NCBI GenBank assembly: GCA_002686195.1
Contig: NZAS01000185.1
Span: 1-10,607, forward strand
Direction of reading: 5' to 3'
DNA length: 10,607 nt
Source of the DNA: Candidatus Pacearchaeota archaeon
GTDB lineage: Archaea; Nanoarchaeota; Nanoarchaeia; Pacearchaeales; GW2011-AR1
Under the pieces are notes generated by a model. The model saw nothing but the letters and a program-made list of their open reading frames with translations, made no database searches and was not told the origin of the DNA. A program made the position numbers and the translations under genes. Shown piece by piece: positions 1 to 8,000 of the stretch (its first letter is position 1; every line of letters starts with the position of its first letter).

Positions 1-79
1 TAACTGGAAGTACATTAGAGAATTTATCTGCAATCAAAGCTACAGCTGATACAGCTGCTTGTGATTTAGAAATATTCAT
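1..79 (-). CDS. Alternative reading: N-terminal fragment of a minus-strand gene leaving the left edge
   Basis: On the minus strand an ATG at 79-77 opens a frame that stays open to the left edge and starts MNISKSQAAVSAVALIAD, an alanine-rich, helix-like beginning. If real, it would diverge from the 218-residue gene with only 22 bases between starts, and it would continue the minus-strand direction of the large genes. There is no convincing Shine-Dalgarno site before it. The frame also remains open upstream of the ATG, opposite the plus-strand gene, so the openness is partly chance in an AT-rich sequence. It competes with the plus-strand fragment ending at 92. Sequence to the left of the window would decide. 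Confidence 0.3.
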   Translation of the reverse strand, partial: MNISKSQAAVSAVALIADKFSNVLPV

Positions 80-92
80 AGCTTCGGTGTGA
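1..92 (+). CDS. C-terminal fragment of an unidentified protein, cut by the left edge (plus-strand reading)
   Basis: From base 3 the frame is open for 29 codons and ends at TGA (90-92). It ends in a peptide with segments STLENLSAIKATADTAA and DLEIFIASV. Codons mostly begin with a purine and end in A or T, as in the neighbouring genes. It would lie nine bases upstream of, and in the same frame as, the 218-residue gene that follows, an arrangement typical of a compact phage operon. I do not recognise the family. A minus-strand reading of the same bases (start at 79) is also open and protein-like. The two are mutually exclusive in practice, and I favour this one only slightly. Confidence 0.4.
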   Translation, partial: TGSTLENLSAIKATADTAACDLEIFIASV

Positions 93-101
93 GCTTTTAA
101 T

Positions 102-758
102 ATGGTTAAATGGGTTAATTTTGATACATCAGTAGCAGCAACAGCAACAATAACCATTACTGATTTAACCGAACTCAATGCTGGTGATAAAGTGAATTTG
201 GTTGCTACTAATGGAACTAACTACGACTTTGTACAGGGTGACCAAAGTTCAGTCAATGGCACATTTGAAGCCACAACCTCAAACGAGCAAACTGCAACTA
301 ACCTAATGAATGTTATTAATACTTCATCGGGTCCATCAGGTACAAGTTTTACCGCAACGGTGGATGGAGCAGTTGTTACTGTAACTCAAGCAACACCACC
401 CATAAGAGCAGGTGTAGAAGGTAATACAACCGTTACTCTTACAGATACTGGTTCAGCTGGTATGAGCAAGACAAATTTCGTTGGTGGTGCTATAAAAAAA
501 TATTTATGGCCCATAAGAAATATTAACGCTGTTCATTTAACTTCTGGGACACAAATCAAATTCTATCTGGCGGCAAACAATGATGCTGGGGAAGCCTACC
601 AGATAGATGATATAGTGACTGTAACTTGTGCTACTAATAAAGCTGCAGGAATTTATGATATTTTTTTAAAGCAAATATCTGCTCATAAAAATGTAGCTGT
701 CATTTCTGCTCTTCTTGATATTAACATAACTTCAATAACTTATGCTACTGGAGCCTAA
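102..758 (+). CDS. Putative virion structural (decoration/surface-like) beta-rich protein, 218 aa
   Basis: This is a complete gene with ATG at 102-104, TAA at 756-758 and an in-frame TGA 12 bases before the start. A GGTG at 86-89 is the only weak ribosome-binding candidate. Residues 15-127 form one Thr/Val/Asn-rich beta module with AGDKVNLVATNGTNYDF (27-43), a helical stretch NEQTATNLMNVIN (61-73) and the strands FTATVDGAVVTVTQ and GNTTVTLTD. After a short link at VGGAIKK, residues 133-218 form a second beta unit starting KYLWPIRNINAVHL. There is no signal peptide, membrane segment or catalytic motif. From memory, similar modules occur in marine phage structural proteins next to capsid or tail genes, so a decoration or minor structural role is inferred, not shown. 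It is the only confident plus-strand gene, and its end overlaps the stop of the convergent hub gene by four bases. Confidence 0.85.
   Translation: MVKWVNFDTSVAATATITITDLTELNAGDKVNLVATNGTNYDFVQGDQSSVNGTFEATTSNEQTATNLMNVINTSSGPSGTSFTATVDGAVVTVTQATPPIRAGVEGNTTVTLTDTGSAGMSKTNFVGGAIKKYLWPIRNINAVHLTSGTQIKFYLAANNDAGEAYQIDDIVTVTCATNKAAGIYDIFLKQISAHKNVAVISALLDINITSITYATGA
755..758. other. Four-base tail-to-tail overlap of convergent genes
   Basis: The bases CTAA supply TAA (756-758) to the plus-strand 218-residue gene and TAG (757-755 on the minus strand) to the hub gene. There is no space for a terminator between the two genes, so any transcription stop must lie inside one of them. Confidence 0.95.
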
Positions 759-1804
759 ATATAATCACTAATAACTATAGGCTCATTATTGCACATTAAG
801 GTACAATCTACAGAATTTCCCACACTCAAAGTTTTACCTGTCACCCTATATTGACCCGCTATATTAGAATCTGGAACTTCTATTCGTATAATATTTCCTA
901 GACCTATATTGTATCCCTTTGATACTCCTAAAGTTATTTCTTTTGTGAATTGTTGACCGAGTATTACATGAGAAATTAGATTTTCTCGCAATTCTCCTCT
1001 ACTAGAACCTTTAGCTGATGTTTTTTTTATACCTCTTACACCTGATGGTGCATTACCATATCTAAAAACTGCTTGCTCCTTTTTTTCACCTTCTGTAGTG
1101 CCCGAAGCATAAGATGGAGGAGACCTTTCTCTATAACTTAAAGAAGTTATTCCATCTTTATAAGAAAATATAAAATCTGGAGAGCTTTCCAAAGACCTAG
1201 TTTTTCTAATGGTAAGACCGCTGACATCACCCAAATGAATAATTTCAAAGAAATATTTAAAAATAGCATTAATATCTGCTCTATCAACGCTAGTTTCGTC
1301 ATCTAATTTATCATTAATTTCTTTTTGAATAGTTTTAAATGGATTTTTACTTCCTCTAGCCCCTGTCATATATATAGGCCTATCCATTTCATGTAATGTT
1401 TCTACACTTAGACGAGTTTCATTTACATTTACTTGGGTTTCTATATATTCCTTTAAAAATTGAATAACAGTGTATCCATCGTAATTGTCTTTCTCGTCCA
1501 TAATTATGGGAACCAAATCTCCACTCATAAATGCTCTCGCATCTTGAGCAGATATAGATATATTTTTATCAGAAGGATTAAACTGTCTTATATAACCTCT
1601 GAATATAGGAACTCCATCTTCTTCCCTTAAATATAATTCAACCTTTTTATTGGTTAAAGACATATCTTCTAAACTCGGGTCAGAAAACCGTGCATTTAAA
1701 TTCTCTGCTTTATTACCAGATTGAGAAAGAGAGCCCGATATGAAACTATTGACTCTTTTTCCATCAATTAATAAAACAGGTTCATGGAGCGAAGTCTGTA
1801 GCAT
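755..1804 (-). CDS. Putative tail baseplate hub protein (gpD / XkdQ / gp27-like), 349 aa
   Basis: This protein probably forms the hub that joins the tail tube to the tail tip. Residues 10-100 look like the first beta barrel of hub proteins: an early strand pair (LLIDGKRVNSFISGSL), then KKVELYLRE (53-61), PIFRGYIRQF (66-75) and NISISAQDARAFM (81-93), the pattern 'element defined, field, rule out of plane' seen in phage D/XkdQ families. A helix YTVIQFLKEYIE (111-122) follows, as in those families. Residues 285-335 (KEITLGVSKGYNIGLGNIIRI, then QYRVTGKTLSV) match the usual C-terminal strand-rich domain. The length of 349 is close to XkdQ and gpD. No lysozyme, peptidase or LysM domain is fused. 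The start at 1804 is set by AGGAGGAG nine bases upstream. The gene overlaps the upstream gene by 23 bases and stops with TAG at 757-755. The family call rests on fold pattern only, without a search. Confidence 0.65.
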   Translation of the reverse strand: MLQTSLHEPVLLIDGKRVNSFISGSLSQSGNKAENLNARFSDPSLEDMSLTNKKVELYLREEDGVPIFRGYIRQFNPSDKNISISAQDARAFMSGDLVPIIMDEKDNYDGYTVIQFLKEYIETQVNVNETRLSVETLHEMDRPIYMTGARGSKNPFKTIQKEINDKLDDETSVDRADINAIFKYFFEIIHLGDVSGLTIRKTRSLESSPDFIFSYKDGITSLSYRERSPPSYASGTTEGEKKEQAVFRYGNAPSGVRGIKKTSAKGSSRGELRENLISHVILGQQFTKEITLGVSKGYNIGLGNIIRIEVPDSNIAGQYRVTGKTLSVGNSVDCTLMCNNEPIVISDYI

Positions 1805-4800
1805 CTATAATTTCTCCTCCTAATGACATTATACCCTTTCCAATCCAATTCGATAAACCCACAGTATTGTCATTTCTATTATATTCACACACATGAGACA
1901 CAGACATAGTAAGCCCAAATTTAGGAGTCTGCATACCTGCCGGATAATCCTCCGACATATTTGTTAAAACTCCATAAAATCTGATATATTCTCCTTTATC
2001 CACAGCTCTTTGAACATCTAGATATACTGGAGTACCTTCTCTTTGATATATATTTAGTAATTTTTTCTGAGTATCATAATTACCACTTAACTCTACTCCA
2101 CCAAAAGTTATTGAGCCTCCCTCAGCTCCTATTTTACGTATTTCCGTGCTTCCCATCCTGTTTGATATATCCACGTATTTGCCAGCCCTACTCCAACTTA
2201 TGGATTGAGCAATAGCTATATCATTCAAAGATTTATGATGTGGGTCTACTATGGTTATAGCTTGAGAATGTGCATTATTATAAGATTGAACGGAAACACA
2301 TCTCCATTCTGATGTCGAAGGAGTATCAGTTGCATTAATGGCTACACCCAACATTAAACCATACATATTATCAATCCATTCACTGTCAGGGTCGAGGTCG
2401 CTACCATCATCAGTTTCTAATATAGGTGCAGCTGTACTACTCCAAGTCAAATCTGAGGATTTCACGTTAACCCAATCACTAGGCATATCGAAAGTAATGG
2501 AACCACTGGTCCTCAAAGAATTATTTTCTGTATCTGCTGCGTCATAAGTCCTACATGCTGTGCCATCCCTGAAAGGTAATGCTTTCCATCTATATGTTGA
2601 TGAAGTCGGACTTTCCCTAGCAGTGTACCATAAATATAATTGTGCTAAATGTTTAGTGGTCCATAGTTCTGAAGTTAATTCATTAGTTCCAGCAGACATA
2701 GACCAGTTATTTTTCATTCTCAAATGAATCTTATTAAATTTCTTGGTCTTGCACATCAATAGATAATTTGATGCTCTTGGGGCTTCAATCCCACTAGCAT
2801 TTTCACCAACCAGTTGGGTTCCATTGCTTGTGCCGAGTCCACCGGAATGTGCTGCGCCACCAAATATAAGTCCCGGTTCGCCTTGGGATACGCCAGGTGA
2901 AGTCATAATCCTAGTATTTTTAGTGTAATCTCCTTCTTTTGTTGTCCAATTCATAACACCACCGGGGCTACCGGGATTACTATCAGTAGCATACATCAAT
3001 AATCCTCTAGATTTAAAGGAATCAGGACGAACTACAAAATCTGCGTAACCATTTCTATTCCAATGTTCCACAAAGGAATGAGTAAATGAGTCACCCATTT
3101 TTCCATTATCTGATAAAATATATAAATCAGCATTAGTAGCTGTAGTCCCCGCCGCATCTGTACCATTATATTGCCGAGAAACCGTCAATGTACCAGCACC
3201 TGAACCGTCTCCAACATCCGAAATATACATTTGTTCATTGGTATCAGCTACTGCAGCCTCAAAAGATATAACATCACCTATATTGAATTTAGATAAATCA
3301 TCTACATCTATAGCTGTTTCTCCAGCTATAACTTCTTCAGCTGTATCTGCATCAGAATCATACGTTGAATCAAATAATCTACTAGCATCAGTTCGAGAAG
3401 TAGCTGAACTATCAATAACTTGTAATCTCACAAGTCTCTCATCATTGAAAAATCTCATAGTGGTCTTATCTATAACATTACCTGAACTTGAACTTGTGAT
3501 TGACGAACTGGGTGCGAAGGTATAGCTAACTTTAAAAGAACTGTCTGACTGAGAAAATGAATTAGGTACACCCAGAGGAACGCCTAATATATCAGAAATC
3601 TGTTCAGGAAGACCAGCCCCATAATAAGAACCAACTGCTCCAGTAGTGGCAGTAACGCCCTCTAACCTTCCAGTATCAAATATATAGGAATCTATGTCAA
3701 CATTAGAACATCTGGTCTGACTCTGGCTACCATCCAATATAGCATAGAAACCCGGTCTATCCAGATACTGTAGAGGATTACCTAAAGAAAGTATAGTTAT
3801 AACTGGGTCAGTAGCTGGAGCTGGTGTGGTATCGTTAACTACACCAAATAGTATAACACGTTCATCTGCTGCCAACATTGATTGCTTCTCGGTAGTAGTA
3901 GTCGCTTCTGTGAGATTCAATAACTTAGCACTCAATATACGTTTTACATTTAGAGTTACAGAATCGACAGTTCCTATCATATGACCTGAACCAATCTCTG
4001 CAACACGACTTTCAGCACCAACGAGACTTTTTCTAATCTGACCAGTCTTATCTTCCCATGTCACCTGAATTCTCCCATCATAATCGCTTAATGGTGTTCC
4101 ACCAGTAGACCTTTCTACATAACAATAAACCAAAGGAATGGCTCCTAAAGCTGATTCCTCAAATGGTAAATTATCAATACCAGAATATACTACACTCCTA
4201 TCTGTTTTCAACACTGCTATAGGGGGTGAATTAGCTGGTGCTAATGACGGAATTCTTGGTAAAGAAGGTTTATCTAAAGATACTATGGAAAAACTATTCT
4301 GAGTTTGTGGTAATGTTTGTGTCTCTATGGATTTCAACCCCGATGCCTGTGCATCAAAGGCTGTATACCATTTGGAATAAAAACCATCCGTATTTATAGT
4401 TCTTATCATGGGAAAATGTAGCCCATGAGTCGTATAGGTATGAGAAGCCACGGCATAATAACCCGGAGAATCTAGTTTTATAGTCTGACGATTAGCCTTT
4501 TCTGGTGAATTGTCTTCTCCATCATCCCAATCTACTATAAATCCAGTAACAGCATCCGTAGATTCAAATCTATAGAAATATTTTTGAAAAGTAAAAAAGT
4601 TAGAAGGGGAATCAAATATATATTTATTACCTGGCGACCAACTTATATCAGAAGAATCGCAAGTAAGTTCCGTTCCATCAGAACTAACTGCTATTACAGT
4701 GGATTCTTTTTTACCAGATGTGGTTGTAGCATCAGCTACAGACCAATTTTGAATTTTTTTACCAATGAGTCTAGAGCCAAATCTAGCTTGGTCAGTAGCA

Positions 4801-5018
4801 CTAACATTATGTTTAAGTAAAGCACCACTGGAAGCAGTTGTCGCGTATCCAGAAACATTCTGGCTACCATTCGCTATAGTTTCATTAACTGCTTCATATA
4901 TACCATTACTAAAAACATATAAAGCGTTTTTCTCATCTCCTTCCTCAGCTAATAACTTTGTTTCATATACCTTTAGCACAAAATTAAGCGGTATTGTATC
5001 TGTTCCGTAAATTGCCAT
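1782..5018 (-). CDS. Large multidomain tail/adhesion protein with PKD-like domains and a tail-assembly-like C-terminus, 1078 aa
   Basis: Domains visible in order are as follows. A short beta module lies near residues 95-135 (VIAVSSDGTELTC, then SPGNKYIF). A PKD-like domain spans about 155-215 (GFIVDWDDGEDNSPEK, HTYTTHGLHFPMIRTI). A second, longer PKD-like domain spans about 420-540, with FYAILDGSQSQ, DSYIFDTG, VSYTF and RLVRLQVIDSS. A 'FxxGD...YNGT' beta module spans about 560-635, and a jelly-roll-like region about 760-900. The C-terminal part (about 940-1078) contains GGSITFGGVELSG, GTPVYLDVQ, YIRFYGVLTNMSEDYPAG and ends MSLGGEIIDATDFAP. That part resembles tail-tube or distal-tail type beta folds and is the best candidate for the part built into the tail. 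PKD domains commonly mediate binding at cell surfaces. ATG at 5018 follows the upstream stop by two bases without a strong ribosome site, suggesting coupled translation. No signal peptide or membrane segment is seen. The specific role is inferred. Confidence 0.85.
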   Translation of the reverse strand: MAIYGTDTIPLNFVLKVYETKLLAEEGDEKNALYVFSNGIYEAVNETIANGSQNVSGYATTASSGALLKHNVSATDQARFGSRLIGKKIQNWSVADATTTSGKKESTVIAVSSDGTELTCDSSDISWSPGNKYIFDSPSNFFTFQKYFYRFESTDAVTGFIVDWDDGEDNSPEKANRQTIKLDSPGYYAVASHTYTTHGLHFPMIRTINTDGFYSKWYTAFDAQASGLKSIETQTLPQTQNSFSIVSLDKPSLPRIPSLAPANSPPIAVLKTDRSVVYSGIDNLPFEESALGAIPLVYCYVERSTGGTPLSDYDGRIQVTWEDKTGQIRKSLVGAESRVAEIGSGHMIGTVDSVTLNVKRILSAKLLNLTEATTTTEKQSMLAADERVILFGVVNDTTPAPATDPVITILSLGNPLQYLDRPGFYAILDGSQSQTRCSNVDIDSYIFDTGRLEGVTATTGAVGSYYGAGLPEQISDILGVPLGVPNSFSQSDSSFKVSYTFAPSSSITSSSSGNVIDKTTMRFFNDERLVRLQVIDSSATSRTDASRLFDSTYDSDADTAEEVIAGETAIDVDDLSKFNIGDVISFEAAVADTNEQMYISDVGDGSGAGTLTVSRQYNGTDAAGTTATNADLYILSDNGKMGDSFTHSFVEHWNRNGYADFVVRPDSFKSRGLLMYATDSNPGSPGGVMNWTTKEGDYTKNTRIMTSPGVSQGEPGLIFGGAAHSGGLGTSNGTQLVGENASGIEAPRASNYLLMCKTKKFNKIHLRMKNNWSMSAGTNELTSELWTTKHLAQLYLWYTARESPTSSTYRWKALPFRDGTACRTYDAADTENNSLRTSGSITFDMPSDWVNVKSSDLTWSSTAAPILETDDGSDLDPDSEWIDNMYGLMLGVAINATDTPSTSEWRCVSVQSYNNAHSQAITIVDPHHKSLNDIAIAQSISWSRAGKYVDISNRMGSTEIRKIGAEGGSITFGGVELSGNYDTQKKLLNIYQREGTPVYLDVQRAVDKGEYIRFYGVLTNMSEDYPAGMQTPKFGLTMSVSHVCEYNRNDNTVGLSNWIGKGIMSLGGEIIDATDFAP
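1814..1821 (-). promoter_or_regulatory. Strong Shine-Dalgarno site for the hub gene
   Basis: On the minus strand these bases read AGGAGGAG, ending nine bases before the hub ATG at 1804. They lie inside the preceding gene and encode its Gly-Gly-Glu near the C-terminus. This is the only strong ribosome-binding site in the window. It fixes the hub start and suggests that the hub can be translated independently of the 1078-residue protein. Confidence 0.85.
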
Positions 5019-5023
5019 ATTTA
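5016..5023 (-). promoter_or_regulatory. Stop-start junction suggesting coupled translation
   Basis: On the minus strand the giant gene ends TAA, followed by two bases (AT) and the ATG of the 1078-residue gene. The bases before it (GCGAGTTAAAT) hold only a weak GAG. Ribosomes finishing the giant gene are therefore the likely source of initiation here, linking the amounts of the two proteins. This is inferred from spacing alone. Confidence 0.6.
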
Positions 5024-8000
5024 ACTCGCTGTATACAATCCTAGTCCAGCCTTCCTTACACTGATTTGACTAGTTTGAGTTACCTCCTCTGGTGTTGTTC
5101 CTCTTATATTATGATAATCCTTAATAAATAATTTTGCTACTATTGGTCTACCCGCAGCAGCTTCACTACTATCTGTCAATTCTTCTATAGGTTTATTTAA
5201 TACCATCTTACCATCTGTAGGAATTACTGGATATATTGTATGGTTATATATAACTATCTCTTCTATTTTTCCGTTAAAATTATTACGTGCTCTTAATTTT
5301 GTTGTTAGCCCATTCGTGTTCAAAACCTGCGACCCTATATATAAATTTCTTGTAAGAGATTCCATTTCTTGACCCGTTTTCCAATTATTTGAAGAACCAT
5401 CTGTCGTCTTCTTACCACTCTGGTCCTCTAATTTACCATTTACAAACAATTTAACATTACCTACTACCAGCTCAACATCAACAGTAAGTATAACGCAAAC
5501 TGGTTCTTCTGTACCAAACGGAACTACATATTTAGAACTTAAAATAACCTCTGTAGTTTCATCGTCTGTTAAAACACTTGCATTTATTATACCTCCATCA
5601 TCAACCCATATGCCATAACAATATTTAACACCTGTATCATCTGCAGCAGCTGATATAATATATGCTTTATTATCTCTTTGGTCAGTTATTTTACTCAAAC
5701 TATCTACTGTAAAATGAGCAATTATTGACATATTTTTAGTTGCAGGGGCAGGATTATCAAAACTTAGTATCTGTTTATCATCCGTAATAGTAGTGCCATC
5801 AAAAATAAGACAATTACCCGCGAGTCCTTCTATAGAAGTAGTTAAATTCTCAGTCATTGTTCCCTTATGTTGACTAGCGGTATATGCAGACCTACGAGTT
5901 CCTGCTGTATAATCTCCTCCAGTAATATATGGATAAGCATAAGTTTCACTTCCTATAATAAAAGTCTCATCTGTAGGATTTATATCTTTAGGTACTTCAT
6001 TCAAAGGTATATGTAAAGCTGCCTTATGATATTGATGAGATATGGATTCTCTATCTAAAATTATAAAACCATACCATAGGTCATCATCCGAAGTTTCCCA
6101 AATATATTCTGGATAAAATGGGTCTTTTTCATACGGTTTTACTGTAAAATTTTCTATAATAGGTAATGCATCTCTATAAATATATGTCAAACGCGGTGCC
6201 ACTCTAGAAGGCTCATAACCCGTTTCATCATATTTAGTAGAAAGAATAGTACCCGCACCTGAAGTTTCATTACTAGCTTTTAAAATTAACGATACTTTTT
6301 CAGTAGTATCTATTAGTCTTGTTTTTTCTACATCTACTAATCCTTTCAATTCTAAAATATTCTCTCCTTCTGTTAATTCTTGTTTTCTAATATAACCAAC
6401 TCCAGATTCAAAATCTATAGTAACTATATCTTGCGAAGTACTTGACTTCAAACTTCCAAAACCGTAATCTATTTTCGCTTCTATTAATGAATTTTCTGTT
6501 AAAGCATCTAAAGACCATCTACTACTATCTACCACAGAATCTGAATATTTATATTCATCAAAAGTTAAGCCTAAAGTAGATGCATCGGGAGTAAGTGTAT
6601 TATCACATATTAAGGAATGTGAATAATTTATATCTGGTAATAAATCACCATCTTCTTCATCTCTATTATATATTTCACAATTAACCCAATATTTCAAAGG
6701 CGATATATATAAATCTGATAAATAATAATCATGAACAAGAGGAGTGCCATATTCTGATATAAGTATTGTGCCCCCTTTTCGGCCCATTCCTCTAGTAGTT
6801 GAAACTTCTAATGTTACTTTATTAGTTACCGTTTTCAGGTCTTTTATAAATAAACCTCTTCTATAATAATGACCACTAACATGGGCGTGTCCTCCATGAT
6901 TCCATGAATAACCCAATCTATATATTATATATTCATCGTCTTCGTAACCCTTTAATGCATCTGAGTTAGCTACTTCTATTTCTCCTTTAGTAGTATCTAT
7001 TATTCTAGTTATTTTAGTAGACATAAGGGGATTTAAAGTTTTTATAAATACACCTGAGACTTTCGTTGCTGATGCATCTGCATGTGTGGGGTCTGCTGCG
7101 AAATTGAGCCATGAATTCGTAGTAAAGAATCCCTTTTTGGTGAAGCTATCAACTTTATTATCATCAAGACTAGCAGTAGCATCATAAACACTTGATAAAC
7201 CTATATTTACTCCATGTGCATTTAATCCACCGAATCCGGTCGCCGAATAATAAGAACCGTTAAAATTATTACTTCTATTAGGTATAAAACTACCCGCTCT
7301 TACCAATCCAAAACCCATTCTAGATGTAGTATAATCAGAAGCTGTACTTGAATTTGTAATTTCTGTACTTTGTGAAGGAAATGTAAAGAACCTAATATCA
7401 CTTTCCTCATCAGTATCTCCTACAGTATACTTTATTCTCTTTGCTACATCTGTGGGGTCAAAAGCTGATAGCGTCGATGTTCTACCCCCCATAAATATAT
7501 TTTGTGTTTTTCCCGAACTCCCCACTCCCGACCAAATGTTTGTATTTGTTCCCCATGTTAAATATGTTGGTGTAATCTCTCTTTCATCACTACTATCTAG
7601 ATATTCAGAACTACGTAAAGGTTCAGCTATTGTTACATTAGTTGTATCTATTATTGCATCTTCTCCTTTACCACTTATGGATAAATTTCCTCTAACACCT
7701 TGATAAACCGTTGGGGTTACGTTTTTTATTCCGGGCTGAAAATTCTCAATAGAAATATAATCAATAAAAACATCTACTATACTAGCTTGTTCTTTGAGTG
7801 AATAAAATGATGTTTCCGTTCCCGCGCCTTCTCCCCATTTATGACCGGTAGCATCTGCGAGTCTATCTTGTAAACCAATTTTACAATTATTAACCCATAT
7901 ACTTAAATATGCAGGATAACCGTGTGCCATATTAGACTGACTAGTAGGAACATGATAAATATGTTTAGCGTCTGCAACGCTGACAAGGGTATCTCCTTGA

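Noticed and set aside
1021..1086. A8 and A7 runs on the coding strand of the hub gene as programmed frameshift sites
   Set aside because: Both encode lysines in a continuous frame of a normal-length hub-like protein. No alternative downstream frame of note follows, and such runs are common in AT-rich genes.
3238..3525. Plus-strand open frame of 95 codons
   Set aside because: It lies wholly opposite the 1078-residue gene, has biased Ser/Ala/Leu composition and no ribosome site; it is an antisense shadow. The similar frames at 2338-2547, 4584-4820, 4765-5010, 7452-7703, 8978-9235 and 9495-9716 are rejected for the same reason.
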